From Marmoricola sp. (lineage in GTDB: Bacteria > Actinomycetota > Actinomycetes > Propionibacteriales > Nocardioidaceae): DNA of 64,000 bases. Location: the NCBI GenBank assembly GCA_025965315.1, contig JAOPXD010000029.1, forward strand, positions 1 to 64,000. The letters are read 5' to 3'. The notes beneath the pieces are model-generated. The model worked only from the letters and a program-made list of their open reading frames with translations. It was not told where the DNA came from and searched no databases. Position 1 is the stretch's first letter. Each line of letters opens with the position of its first letter. The position numbers were made by a program, and so were the translations under genes. Below, in pieces: positions 50,787 to 61,020 of this stretch.

Positions 50787-53384
50787 GTGGACACCGTCGC
50801 CTCTGCGGCCGGCAAGGACGCGACCCAGGTCATGGCGGCGCTCGGCGTCACCGACGCCGACGGGCTGTCGACCGCAGAGGCCTCTGTCCGCGCGCAGACC
50901 TACGGGCCCAATGCTGTCTCCACCAACGGCGCCCGGTTCTTCCCGGTGCTGCTGCGTCAGGTGCGCTCGCCCCTGCTCGGGCTCCTGCTCGCTGCGGCCG
51001 GTGCGTCGTTCGTGGTCGGGCAGCACAGCGACGCGATCATCATCGGTGCCATCGTGGCGATGTCGGTCGGACTCGGTTTCGTGAACGAGTACCGCGCCGA
51101 GAAGGCAGCCCAGGCGCTGCACTCCCAGATCAGCCACCAGGCCGTCGTGCTCCGGGACGGCGCGCGGGTCTCCGTCGACGTCGCAGCGCTGGTTCCGGGC
51201 GATGTCGTGTTCCTGGAGCTCGGTGACGTCGTGCCGGCGGACCTCCGGCTGCTCGAGGTCAACGGACTCGAGTGCGACGAGTCGATGATGACCGGCGAGT
51301 CCCAGCCGGTCGAGAAGGGTACGTCCCCAGTTACGTCGGGCACTGCCCTGGCCGAGCTGAGCTGTGGTGCCCTGATGGGCACGGTCGTCCATGCCGGCAG
51401 CGGGCGCGGGGTCGTGGTCGCCACCGGTGCCGCTGCGCAGTTCGGATCGATCGCTGCCGGCCTCAGCACCCATCAGCTCGACACGACGTTCCAGTCCGGG
51501 CTGCGCCGCTTCTCGATGATGCTGGTCTACGTGGCCGGCGCCCTGACCACCTTGATCTTCGTGGCGAACCTGATCCTGCAGCGACCGTTCCTGGACTCGT
51601 TGCTCTTCTCGCTCGCCATCGCCGTCGGGATCACTCCGCAGCTCCTTCCTGCCGTCGTCTCGACCAGCCTCGCTGCCGGCTCCCGCCGGATGCTGCTCCG
51701 CCGGGTCCTGGTCAAGCGGCTCGTCTGCATCGAGGACCTGGGGGACGTCGGCACGCTCTTCACGGACAAGACCGGAACGCTCACGCTCGGGCGGCTGACC
51801 TATGCGCGGGCGGTTGCGAGCGGAGAAGCCCGAACCGCTGACGTCCTGCGCTGGGGACTGCTCTGCGCTGAAGCCCCGCCCATGAAGGCCTTCGCCGACG
51901 GGCACGCGGTGGGAGGCAACGCCCTCGACCGAGCGCTCGCGGACTCGCCGGCAGCCGAGCAGATCTGGGACCAGCTCGGTTCCTTCTCGCGCGAGTCGGT
52001 GCTGCCGTTCGACCACGACCGTCGAATGGCGTCGGTCGTCGTACGCGATCGGGTCGGGGTGACGACCCTGGTGACCAAAGGCGCACCGGAGACCGTTCTG
52101 GAACGATGCGTCGACGTACCGGAGTCAGCCCGGCGAGCACTCGCCGCCGAATTCGACGCCGGCAACCGGGTGGTCGCCGTGGCCACCCGGGCGACGGCAC
52201 GGACGCAGCTGAGCGCCGACTGCGAGAGCGATCTCCACCTCGTCGGCCTGCTGGTGTTCCTCGACCCACCCAAGACCGACGCCGCCGATGCGCTCGCACG
52301 GCTGGCACGCCTGGGCATCACGACCAAGGTGGTCACCGGCGACAACCCGGCGGTCGCGGTCAAGGTGTGTCGCGACCTCGGGCTGGGCGGGGCGGCCGTC
52401 CTCACCGGGGTCGACCTCGACGCCCTGTCCGACCAGGAGCTCCCGGCCGCGGTCGCGGCGACCACGGTGTTCGCCCGGGTCTCGCCGGCGCACAAGGCCC
52501 GGATCGTGACGGCTGGCCGCGTCGGTGGCGGAGGCGTTGCCTTCCTCGGCGACGGGGTCAACGACGCCCTGGCCCTGCACGCCGCCGACGTCGGTATCTC
52601 GGTCGACTCGGGCACCGATGTCGCCAAGGACGCCGCCGACGTGATCCTGCTCGACAAGGATCTCGACGTCCTCGCGGACGGGGTCGCCGAGGGACGCCGG
52701 ATCTTCGCGAACACGATCAAGTACGTCCTGATGGGCACTTCGAGCAATTTCGGCAACATGTTCTCGGCGGCGACGGCGTCGCTGTTCCTGTCGTTCCTGC
52801 CGATGCTGCCCTCGCAGATCCTGCTCAACAACCTGCTCTACGACACCAGCCAGCTGGCGATCCCCACCGACAACGTCGACGAGGAGCAGCTGCGCCGGCC
52901 CTCGCACTGGGACCTCGCCTTCATCCGCCGCTTCATGTTCGTGTTCGGTCCGTTGAGCTCCGTGTTCGACTTCGCGACCTTCGCCGTGATGCTCGGCGTC
53001 TTCCATGCCGGTACGGCGGAGTTCCGGTCCGGGTGGTTCGTCGAGTCGCTGGCGACCCAGTCGTTGGTCATCTTCGCCATCCGGACCCGGCGGGTGCCGT
53101 TCTTCCGGAGCCGTCCGAGCCTGGAGGTCACCCTGGCTGCCCTCACCGTCGTCGCCGTGGGTGCGGTGCTGCCGGCGTCGCCGCTGGCGCACGCGCTGGG
53201 GTTCGCGCCGCTGCCGGGGGCGTTCTTCGCTGCCCTGGTCGGCATGGTGTGCGCGTACCTCGCCCTGATCGAGATCGGCAAGCGCTGGTTCTACCGGCTC
53301 TCCCAGGAGCCGGCGCCCGTCCCGGTCGTGCACGGCAGGCTGCTGCGCCGTCGGGTGCGACGGTTCACCGTTGCCAGCAGATGA
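50787..53384 (+). CDS. mgtA: Magnesium-translocating P-type ATPase
   Basis: FTDKTGTLT, GDGVNDALALHAADVGISVDSGTDVAKDAADVILLDKDLDVL; GTG start at 50787. Confidence 0.92.
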   Translation: MDTVASAAGKDATQVMAALGVTDADGLSTAEASVRAQTYGPNAVSTNGARFFPVLLRQVRSPLLGLLLAAAGASFVVGQHSDAIIIGAIVAMSVGLGFVNEYRAEKAAQALHSQISHQAVVLRDGARVSVDVAALVPGDVVFLELGDVVPADLRLLEVNGLECDESMMTGESQPVEKGTSPVTSGTALAELSCGALMGTVVHAGSGRGVVVATGAAAQFGSIAAGLSTHQLDTTFQSGLRRFSMMLVYVAGALTTLIFVANLILQRPFLDSLLFSLAIAVGITPQLLPAVVSTSLAAGSRRMLLRRVLVKRLVCIEDLGDVGTLFTDKTGTLTLGRLTYARAVASGEARTADVLRWGLLCAEAPPMKAFADGHAVGGNALDRALADSPAAEQIWDQLGSFSRESVLPFDHDRRMASVVVRDRVGVTTLVTKGAPETVLERCVDVPESARRALAAEFDAGNRVVAVATRATARTQLSADCESDLHLVGLLVFLDPPKTDAADALARLARLGITTKVVTGDNPAVAVKVCRDLGLGGAAVLTGVDLDALSDQELPAAVAATTVFARVSPAHKARIVTAGRVGGGGVAFLGDGVNDALALHAADVGISVDSGTDVAKDAADVILLDKDLDVLADGVAEGRRIFANTIKYVLMGTSSNFGNMFSAATASLFLSFLPMLPSQILLNNLLYDTSQLAIPTDNVDEEQLRRPSHWDLAFIRRFMFVFGPLSSVFDFATFAVMLGVFHAGTAEFRSGWFVESLATQSLVIFAIRTRRVPFFRSRPSLEVTLAALTVVAVGAVLPASPLAHALGFAPLPGAFFAALVGMVCAYLALIEIGKRWFYRLSQEPAPVPVVHGRLLRRRVRRFTVASR

Positions 53385-54418
53385 CGTTCTGGGGCTGGGT
53401 ACGCCGGGTGGGGCTGACGGTGCTGGCCGTCGCCCTGGTGGAGTACCTCGCGGTGCCCCAGCTCGTCGAGGCGCGCAGCGAGCTGCGGCTCTTCGCCGAC
53501 GCCAAGGTCTGGCTGCTCCTGGGGGCGCTCGTGTTCGAGGCCGCCTCGCTGCTGTCCTACACCGCGCTGACCCGGGCGGTTCTGGCACCGGAGGTCCGTC
53601 CGTCCTTCTCCGTCCAGCTCCGGATCGACCTGACCGGTCTCGGGGCGAGCCACCTGCTGCCGGGCGGAACCGCGAGCGCCTCGGCGCTGCGGTACCGGCT
53701 GATGACCGCGCGCGGGGTCCCGGGGACGGATGCGCTCTCGACAGCCGCGGTCGAGACGGTCGTCGGATTCATCGGCCTGGTCGCCACCTTCACCGGCGGG
53801 GTCGTGCTGGCATCACCGGGCGTCTGGTCGCACCCGGGCTACGTCCTGGCCGGGCTCGCCGGGGCGGCTGTGCTCGCTGCGGCGTACGCAGCAGTCGCGA
53901 CGGGCCGACTGAGCCCCCGGTCCTGGCCGGCGCACCGGGACCGTCGGGTCCGGGAGACCCGTGCCGGTCGCTGGTTCGCCGCTCAGAGCGCGCGCGCCGT
54001 CGTCACCTCACGTCGCGTGGCCGAGCGCGCGGACACCCTCCTGCGGACGCGCCGGCAACGCCGCCGGCTGCTCGGCTGGGCTGCCGGGAACTGGCTGTTC
54101 GACGCGGTCAGCCTCTGGCTGTGCCTGGCGGCGTACGGCGTCGATGTCCGCCCCGGAGCACTCCTGGTCGCCTACGGGGCGGCCAACCTGGCCGGGTTGC
54201 TCCCGTTCACCCCCGGCGGACTCGGCATCGTCGAGGGGGTGCTGATCCCCGCGCTGGCCGTTCTCAGCGGAGCGGCAGGACCGGTCGTGCTCGGCGTCCT
54301 GACCTGGCGCGCGCTGGAGTTCTGGCTGCCGATCCCGGTCTCCGGGCTGGCGTACCTCAGCCTCCGCCCCTGGAGCACCCGCAGGCTTCGTCAGGCGAGC
54401 GCCCACTCAGCGCGGTAG
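53381..54418 (+). CDS. Lysylphosphatidylglycerol synthase TM-region/UPF0104 membrane protein
   Basis: LGASHLLPGGTASASALRYRL, GLLPFTPGGLGIVEGVLIPAL. Confidence 0.82.
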   Translation: MTFWGWVRRVGLTVLAVALVEYLAVPQLVEARSELRLFADAKVWLLLGALVFEAASLLSYTALTRAVLAPEVRPSFSVQLRIDLTGLGASHLLPGGTASASALRYRLMTARGVPGTDALSTAAVETVVGFIGLVATFTGGVVLASPGVWSHPGYVLAGLAGAAVLAAAYAAVATGRLSPRSWPAHRDRRVRETRAGRWFAAQSARAVVTSRRVAERADTLLRTRRQRRRLLGWAAGNWLFDAVSLWLCLAAYGVDVRPGALLVAYGAANLAGLLPFTPGGLGIVEGVLIPALAVLSGAAGPVVLGVLTWRALEFWLPIPVSGLAYLSLRPWSTRRLRQASAHSAR

Positions 54419-54690
54419 GCAGGATGCTGCGCGTACGGCAGGGCGAGCAGCCTGAGCGCCCGACAAGGTTGGCCGTCCTCCTTCGGGCAGCACCCGCACC
54501 GGGTGATCGTCTCGGTCCCGACCCGCGACACGATCGTCATCGAGTGGTCGTTGTGCCGCTCGATCTCGGCGCGCAGCTCGGTGTGCCGGGCCGGCGGGTG
54601 GTGGCGGGTCGACGGCCGTCCCTGTCGCGCGTCCGACTCGGCTTCGTCCTGCATCGCGCGGGAGAGAAGGAAGTCCTTGATTGCTGTCAT
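54391..54690 (-). CDS. Hypothetical protein
   Basis: 99-aa ORF with CGCCPKEDGQPC. Confidence 0.5.
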   Translation of the reverse strand: MTAIKDFLLSRAMQDEAESDARQGRPSTRHHPPARHTELRAEIERHNDHSMTIVSRVGTETITRCGCCPKEDGQPCRALRLLALPYAQHPAYRAEWALA

Positions 54691-54765
54691 GGCGCCTGCC
54701 GATCAGCGACGGACACGGTGCGATCCGAGTACGCACAGTTGTCCGACTTGTACGATACGCCGGTT

Positions 54766-55272
54766 TCAGCGGTTTGGGGTGACGAGCGCCGGGACCATCG
54801 CGTCGTGCGGGACCAGCACCACCGGGCAGCCCGCGCGCAGCCGCACCTCGGCCGTCAGACGCGTGCCGACGGCGCCCTCGCCGGCGCCGGGATCGGGTTC
54901 GTCCGTGCCGAGGACGAGGACGCTCGCCCCCTCGGCCGCGCTGAGGAGCAGGTCGCGGACGCTTCCGTTCTCGAGTCGCACCGAGTAGGTCGGCACCGAC
55001 TCGACCCGGGCGAGTGCCTCCGCCACGGTCCTCGCCTGGGTCCGTGCCGCGTTCCAGCGCGGTTCGCAGAAGTGGCCCGCCACGCCGTGGACCACGACCG
55101 GTGCGTGCATCGGCCAGACGGTCACGATCTCGAGGGCCCAGCTGTTCTGGTACGCCGTGCGCATCGCCCACAGCAGCGCGTCGTAGCTCGCGGCTGATCC
55201 GTCCACGCCGACGACGGCGACGAAGCGGTGCTCGGCCGGCGTCCGCTGCGCAGGTACCTGGGGATCGCTCAT
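54766..55272 (-). CDS. Universal stress protein
   Basis: FVAVVGVDGSAASYDALLWAM...GCPVVLVP. Confidence 0.88.
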   Translation of the reverse strand: MSDPQVPAQRTPAEHRFVAVVGVDGSAASYDALLWAMRTAYQNSWALEIVTVWPMHAPVVVHGVAGHFCEPRWNAARTQARTVAEALARVESVPTYSVRLENGSVRDLLLSAAEGASVLVLGTDEPDPGAGEGAVGTRLTAEVRLRAGCPVVLVPHDAMVPALVTPNR

Positions 55273-55274
55273 CG

Positions 55275-56225
55275 TCACAGGCCCGTCGCCGCGACGCCGG
55301 CGTCGATGCAGGCGTCAGGGACCACGACGACGACGCACGGCGCACGTCCCACGACCTGCCTGCTGACCTCGTCGGTCAGCAGGTCGTAGAACGCGTTGGT
55401 CGGATGGGTGCCGATGACGACCAGCTCGGCCCTCTCGGCGGCCCGCAGCAGCGCGACGTGCGGAAGGTCGTGCACCGCCTGCAGGCTGACCCGTACGTCG
55501 GGGAACTTCTCGGCCATCCCGGCGACGACCTCTGCGACAAGGACGTGCTGGTCCTCGATGTTCGCCTGGACCAGGGACCGTGCCCGGGACGGGTAGCCAG
55601 CGGTCTGCTCGTCCCAGTAGGCGTGCAGCACGGTGAGCGGCAGCGATCGCACCGAGGCGATCCGGTACGCGAACTCGAGCGCCGCCGAGGACCGCTTCGT
55701 GCCGTCCACGCCGACGAGCACCCCCGACCTCAGATCCCGGTCCTGACCGGTCGAGTCCGGGGTGAACTCACGCCCCTCACGGAGTACGACGACGGGGCAG
55801 GCGGCGTGCTGGGTGACCGCAAGACTGACGGAGCCGAGGAACAGGCTCGCCATCGGCCCACGACCGCGTGAGCCGAGCACGACCATCGAGGCATCCTCGG
55901 CCAGCTCGAGCAGGGCGTCCCGGGGGTCGGACTCGGTGAGCACCTGGTGCAGCACCACGGAGGCGTCCTGATCGGTCGCCACGTCGACGGCGTGCGTCAG
56001 CTCGGCCGCGCCCGCGGTCCGGCAGGCGTCGAGCACGAACGTCGGGTCGAATCCTGGCTCGATCATCCAGGAGCTGACGGCGACCGGGCTGATCGCGTGC
56101 GCGAGCACCAGCGGCCGGCGCTCCAGGGCCGCCTGGTCCACCGCCCACAGCACGGCCCGGTTGCTGCCGGTCGACCCGTCCACTCCGACGACGATGGCAC
56201 CCAGCGGAATCTCTTTCGTATCCAT
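55275..56225 (-). CDS. Tandem-domain universal stress protein
   Basis: IVVGVDGSTGSNRAVLWAVDQA, MVVLGSRGRGPMASLFLGSVSLAVTQHAACPVVVLRE, GVLVGVDGTKRSSAALEFA. Confidence 0.92.
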   Translation of the reverse strand: MDTKEIPLGAIVVGVDGSTGSNRAVLWAVDQAALERRPLVLAHAISPVAVSSWMIEPGFDPTFVLDACRTAGAAELTHAVDVATDQDASVVLHQVLTESDPRDALLELAEDASMVVLGSRGRGPMASLFLGSVSLAVTQHAACPVVVLREGREFTPDSTGQDRDLRSGVLVGVDGTKRSSAALEFAYRIASVRSLPLTVLHAYWDEQTAGYPSRARSLVQANIEDQHVLVAEVVAGMAEKFPDVRVSLQAVHDLPHVALLRAAERAELVVIGTHPTNAFYDLLTDEVSRQVVGRAPCVVVVVPDACIDAGVAATGL

Positions 56226-56283
56226 GGTGCGAGCCTCGCCCGACCCGACCCGCCGGCGGCAGTGTCCGGTGGCCCGGATCGCA

Positions 56284-56297
56284 GGGACGAACGTCCT
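56284..56297. promoter_or_regulatory. Candidate DosR-like box
   Basis: GGGAC-GAAC-GTCCT, one mismatch to the GGGAC-N4-GTCCC core; half-site GGGAC at 56308-56312. Confidence 0.5.
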
Positions 56298-56415
56298 ACG
56301 ACGTCCGGGGGACTTTCACTCTGCGCCCGATGACCTTCGGCCCTGATCCGGCGGTGCGCCCCGATGGTTGCGTGGACCCGGAGGCACCGGAGTCGCCGGT
56401 GCCGGAGGAGACCTG

Positions 56416-57822
56416 ATGACGCAGCTCGAGAATCGACCGGCCGTGGTGATGCCGGCCCTGAGCTCGGACCGGCTGGGTCTGTCCCAGTCCACCGCGCTCG
56501 TGATGGGAAGCATCATCGGGGTGGGCATCTTCAGCCTCCCGTACGCGATCGCCTCGTACGGGCCGATCAGTCTGGTCGCGATGGGGATCGCGACCGTCGG
56601 TGCGATCGCGCTGGCGATGATGTTCGCGGTGATGTCGCGCCGCTACCCGGCGCAGGGCGGTCCCTACGCCTATGCGCGTGCCGCGTTCGGCAACGGCCTC
56701 GGGTTCAGCAACGCCTGGTCCTACTGGATCACCGCTTGGGCCGGGAATGCCGCGATCGCCGTCGGCTGGGTGTTCTACGTCGAGATCTTCGTCAACAAGG
56801 GGAACGCTGTGGGCTGGTCGATCCTGATCGCGCTCTCCGGCCTGTGGATCCCCGCCGTGGTGAACCTCGCCGGCGTCCGGAGCATGGCGTCGTTCCAGGT
56901 CTGGACGACGGTGCTCAAGTTCGTCCCGCTGGCACTGATGTCGACCCTCGGACTGTTCTTCGTCAGCGCAGGAAACTTCACGCCCTGGAACACCAGCGGC
57001 GACAGCAACGTCTCGGCCATCGGGGGCGCGATGGCGATCTGCCTGTTCAGCTACCTCGGTGTCGAGACCGCGTCCGTCGCGGCAGCCAAGGTGCGTGACC
57101 CCGCTCGCAACGTCGGACGCTCGACCATCTACGGAACGCTGGCCAGCGGGGTGGTGTACCTGTTCTCGCTGATCGCAGTCTTCGGGATCCTCCCGGCGAG
57201 CGCGCTGGCGCTGGACGGCAACAAGGCCTCCTACTCCGCAGCCGCCAACGCGATCGTCGGGAGCGGGTCCTGGGCCGGCAACCTGGTGGCGCTCGCCGTG
57301 ATCGTCTCCGGCATCGGGGCCCTGAACGGCTGGACGATGATCGTCGCCGAGATGCCGTTGGCGGCGGCCAAGGACGGGTTGTTCCCCAAGCGCTTCGCCG
57401 AGCTGTCCGGGCGCGGGGTTCCCGCCTACGGAATCGTCGTCTCGACCGGCCTCGCCTCACTGGCCGTCATCCTGAGCTACCTCGGGGCGAACGGCGCCAC
57501 GGTGTTCACCACCCTGGTACTGATGACCGGGATCACCTCGGCCGTCCCGTACGCGTTCTCGGCCCTGGCCCAGATCAGCTGGCGTCTGCGCGACCACCAG
57601 CACGGACACACGCCCAGGTTGTACCTCGACCTCGCGGTGGCCGCCGTGTCCCTGGCCGTCTCGATCGCCTTCATCTACTACTCCCGCAACACCGATGCCT
57701 CCTGGTACGTCGTCTGGGGCCCGTTCCTGATGGCAGGCGGCGCGTCGCTGCTCGGAATCCCCGTCTACCTGCGGATGCGGCCCTCGATGACGGCGCCCGA
57801 GCCCGTCCCTGCGTACCGATGA
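56416..57822 (+). CDS. APC-family amino acid antiporter (arginine/ornithine type by context)
   Basis: [31 protein letters not shown]; next to arc genes. Confidence 0.85.
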   Translation: MTQLENRPAVVMPALSSDRLGLSQSTALVMGSIIGVGIFSLPYAIASYGPISLVAMGIATVGAIALAMMFAVMSRRYPAQGGPYAYARAAFGNGLGFSNAWSYWITAWAGNAAIAVGWVFYVEIFVNKGNAVGWSILIALSGLWIPAVVNLAGVRSMASFQVWTTVLKFVPLALMSTLGLFFVSAGNFTPWNTSGDSNVSAIGGAMAICLFSYLGVETASVAAAKVRDPARNVGRSTIYGTLASGVVYLFSLIAVFGILPASALALDGNKASYSAAANAIVGSGSWAGNLVALAVIVSGIGALNGWTMIVAEMPLAAAKDGLFPKRFAELSGRGVPAYGIVVSTGLASLAVILSYLGANGATVFTTLVLMTGITSAVPYAFSALAQISWRLRDHQHGHTPRLYLDLAVAAVSLAVSIAFIYYSRNTDASWYVVWGPFLMAGGASLLGIPVYLRMRPSMTAPEPVPAYR

Positions 57823-57854
57823 TCACTCCGCTCACCACCCACCGAAAGGTCACC

Positions 57855-59084
57855 ATGAACTTCCACGTCGATTCCGAGGTAGGCCAGCTCAAGCAGGCGA
57901 TCGTCCATCGTCCCGGCCTCGAGCTCAGCCGGCTCACTCCGGCGAACGTCGACGAGCTGCTGTTCGACGACGTCATGTGGGCCGACCGGGCCCGCGAGGA
58001 GCACGACGCCTTCGTCGAGCAGCTCCAGGCCGGCGGCGTCCGGGTCCACGAGTTCGGGACCTTGCTCGCCGAGGCGCTCGACGCCCCGGGTGCCCGGGAG
58101 TTCCTGCAGGAGCGGCTGACCACCGCCACCAGGTTCGGCCCCGGACTGGACGCACCGCTCGACGAGTTCGTCGCTGCCACTCCCGCCCACAAGCTGGCCG
58201 AGCTGCTGATCGGGGGTGTCCTGAAGCGCGACCTCGCTGCCCAGCTGAACGCTCCCAGCCTGTTGATGGAGTACCTGGCGCCGGACGACTTCTTGATGCG
58301 CCCGCTTCCCAACCACCTGTTCCAGCGGGACAACTCGGCCTGGGTCTACAGCGGGGTCTCGGTCAACCCGATGGCGAAGCGCGCCCGCCAGGGGGAGACG
58401 ATCAACTCGCGGGTCGTCTACAACTTCCATCCGATGTTCACCAGCACCCAGATGCGGTTCCTCTACGGCAACGATTCGTCGGCCCACGAGTCGGCAACCG
58501 TCGAAGGCGGTGACATCACCGTCATCGGCAACCGCGCCGTGATGATCGGGATGGGGGAGCGCTCCACCCCGCAAGGGGTGGAGATCCTGTCGCGGAGCCT
58601 GTTCCGCTCCGGCGACGTCGACACCGTGATCGTGGTCGAGCTGCCCAAGGAGCGGGCGTTCATGCACCTGGACACGGTGATGACGATGGTCGACCGGGAC
58701 GCATTCTGCGTCTACCCCTACCTGCCCGACGAGCTCCGCTCGTTCACCCTGAAGGCCGTCGGGGACGGTGGTGACTTCAAGATCGAGGAGAACGCCGAGC
58801 TGTTCCCGGTCGTCGCCGAGGCCCTGGGCGTCAGCGACCTGCGCATCCTGACGACCCCGATCGACAAGAGGGGGGCGGAGCGCGAGCAGTGGGACGACGG
58901 CACCAACTTCTTGGCGATCGCGCCGGGCGTGGTGATGGGGTACGAGCGCAACACGACCACCAACGAGTACCTCGCCGACCAGGGCATCACGGTGGTCCCG
59001 GTCGTCGGTGAGGAGCTCGGCCGCGGCCGCGGCGGCCCGCGCTGCATGACCTGCCCGATCGAGCGCGACGCGGTGCCGGCATGA
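57855..59084 (+). CDS. arcA: Arginine deiminase
   Basis: [59 protein letters not shown]. Confidence 0.96.
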   Translation: MNFHVDSEVGQLKQAIVHRPGLELSRLTPANVDELLFDDVMWADRAREEHDAFVEQLQAGGVRVHEFGTLLAEALDAPGAREFLQERLTTATRFGPGLDAPLDEFVAATPAHKLAELLIGGVLKRDLAAQLNAPSLLMEYLAPDDFLMRPLPNHLFQRDNSAWVYSGVSVNPMAKRARQGETINSRVVYNFHPMFTSTQMRFLYGNDSSAHESATVEGGDITVIGNRAVMIGMGERSTPQGVEILSRSLFRSGDVDTVIVVELPKERAFMHLDTVMTMVDRDAFCVYPYLPDELRSFTLKAVGDGGDFKIEENAELFPVVAEALGVSDLRILTTPIDKRGAEREQWDDGTNFLAIAPGVVMGYERNTTTNEYLADQGITVVPVVGEELGRGRGGPRCMTCPIERDAVPA

Positions 59085-60118
59085 ACGGGGCCGGCATGAG
59101 CGCCGTCGATCTCCGGGGCCGCAGCTTCCTCAAGGAGCTCGACTTCACCGCGACCGAGTGGCGGTACCTGCTGGACCTCGCCGTCCAGCTCAAGGCCGAC
59201 AAGGCGAGCCGGACCGAGATCCCGACGCTGGTCGGTCGGAACATCGCGCTGATCTTCGAGAAGGCCTCGACCCGTACCCGCTGTGCCTTCGAGGTCGCGG
59301 CGTACGATCAGGGTGCTCACGTCACCTACCTCGACCCGAACGGGTCCCACCTCGGCTACAAGGAGTCCGCGGCGGACACGGCGCGGGTGCTCGGTCGGAT
59401 GTACGACGGCATCGAGTACCGGGGCTTCAAGCAGACGACGGCCGAGACCCTGGCCCTCCACGCCGGCGTACCGGTGTGGAACGGGCTCACCGACGAGTGG
59501 CACCCGACGCAGTCCCTGTGCGACATGCTCACGATGCGCGAGCACGCGAACAAGCCCGACAGCGAGATCTCGTTCGCGTTCGTCGGCGATGCTCGCGACA
59601 ACACGGCCAACTCGCTGCTGATCGCCGGCGCGATGCTCGGCATGGACGTACGGATGGTGTCGCCGGCCTCGCTCGGCAACCCGGACGACGTCGTGAAGGC
59701 AGCGACCCTGATCGCGGACCAGACCGGGGCGAGGATCACCTGCACCAGCGACGTCGGTCCGGGGGTCGCGGGGGTCGACTTCGTCTACACCGACGTCTGG
59801 GTGTCGATGGGCGAACCGGTGGAGACCTGGTCGAGCCGGATCGATCTGCTGATGCCGTACCGGATCACCGGTGAGCTGCTGCGGCGGACCGGCAACCCGG
59901 ACGTGAAGTTCATGCACTGCCTGCCGGCGTTCCACGACCGCGCCACCGAGGTGGGCGAGCAGCTGTTCGGTCAGACCGGGATGACGGCGCTCGAGGTCAC
60001 CGACGAGGTGTTCGAGTCGGCCGCCTCGATCGTCTTCGACCAGGCGGAGAACCGGTTGCACACGATCAAGGCGGTCCTCGTCGCGACGCTGGCGAACACC
60101 TCGGGAGCGACGTCATGA
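59081..60118 (+). CDS. arcB: Ornithine carbamoyltransferase
   Basis: [48 protein letters not shown]. Confidence 0.96.
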   Translation: MNGAGMSAVDLRGRSFLKELDFTATEWRYLLDLAVQLKADKASRTEIPTLVGRNIALIFEKASTRTRCAFEVAAYDQGAHVTYLDPNGSHLGYKESAADTARVLGRMYDGIEYRGFKQTTAETLALHAGVPVWNGLTDEWHPTQSLCDMLTMREHANKPDSEISFAFVGDARDNTANSLLIAGAMLGMDVRMVSPASLGNPDDVVKAATLIADQTGARITCTSDVGPGVAGVDFVYTDVWVSMGEPVETWSSRIDLLMPYRITGELLRRTGNPDVKFMHCLPAFHDRATEVGEQLFGQTGMTALEVTDEVFESAASIVFDQAENRLHTIKAVLVATLANTSGATS

Positions 60119-61020
60119 GGATCGTGGTGGCTCTGGGCGGGAACGCGCTGCTGCGCCGCGGTGAGCCCCCGGAGTCGGCGATCCAGCTCGGTCACGTCGC
60201 GGAGGCGGCGCCGGCGCTGGCGAAGACAGCCACCGAGCACCAGGTCATCCTCGTCCACGGCAACGGGCCCCAGGTCGGCATGCTCGCGCTGGAGAGCGCG
60301 GCGGATCCGACGCTGTCGGTGGCCTACCCGTTCAGCGAGCTCGTCGCCGAGACCCAGGGCGTCATCGGCTACTGGCTCCAGCAGGCGCTGACCAACGCCG
60401 GGCTGGTCACGCCGGTCGTCACCCTGGTGACCCAGACGGTGGTGGATGCCGACGACCCGGCCTTCGGCGCGCCGACCAAGTTCGTCGGAGCGGCGTACGA
60501 CGAGGAGCAGGCGCACGCACTCGCCGCCTCGAACGGCTGGACCGTGCGGGCCGACGGCAGCGGCTGGCGACGGGTGGTGCCGTCCCCGAGGCCCCTGCGG
60601 GTCGTCGAGACCGAGACCGCCCGGGTGCTCCTGGACGCCGGCACCACGGTCATCCTCGGCGGCGGAGGCGGGGTCCCCGTCGTCGAAGGCGCCGACGGGC
60701 TCCGTGGCGTGGACGCCGTCGTCGACAAGGACCTCGTCGCGGCACATCTGGCGATCGAGACGCACGCCGACCTGCTGGTGCTGCTCACCGACGTCGAGGG
60801 GGTGCTCACCGACTTCGGTCGGCCCGAGGAACGCCTGGTCCGCGCGGTCAGTACCGATGCGCTCCGGTCGATGTCCTTTCCCGAGGGCTCGATGGGCCCG
60901 AAGGTGGCGGCGGTGCTGCACTTCGTCGAGGAGACCGGCAGGCAGGCTGCGATCGGCTCGCTGACGGCAGCAGGCGACGTCATCGCCGGTGCTTCCGGAA
61001 CCCAGGTCCACCTGTCGTGA
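60115..61020 (+). CDS. arcC: Carbamate kinase
   Basis: [61 protein letters not shown]. Confidence 0.96.
   Translation: MRIVVALGGNALLRRGEPPESAIQLGHVAEAAPALAKTATEHQVILVHGNGPQVGMLALESAADPTLSVAYPFSELVAETQGVIGYWLQQALTNAGLVTPVVTLVTQTVVDADDPAFGAPTKFVGAAYDEEQAHALAASNGWTVRADGSGWRRVVPSPRPLRVVETETARVLLDAGTTVILGGGGGVPVVEGADGLRGVDAVVDKDLVAAHLAIETHADLLVLLTDVEGVLTDFGRPEERLVRAVSTDALRSMSFPEGSMGPKVAAVLHFVEETGRQAAIGSLTAAGDVIAGASGTQVHLS

Noticed and set aside
52125-53588. 487-aa minus ORF opposite mgtA
   Set aside because: Antisense shadow with compositional bias and no domain signal.
52106-54418. 770-aa plus ORF
   Set aside because: First part is an out-of-frame shadow of mgtA; only 53381-54418 is convincing.
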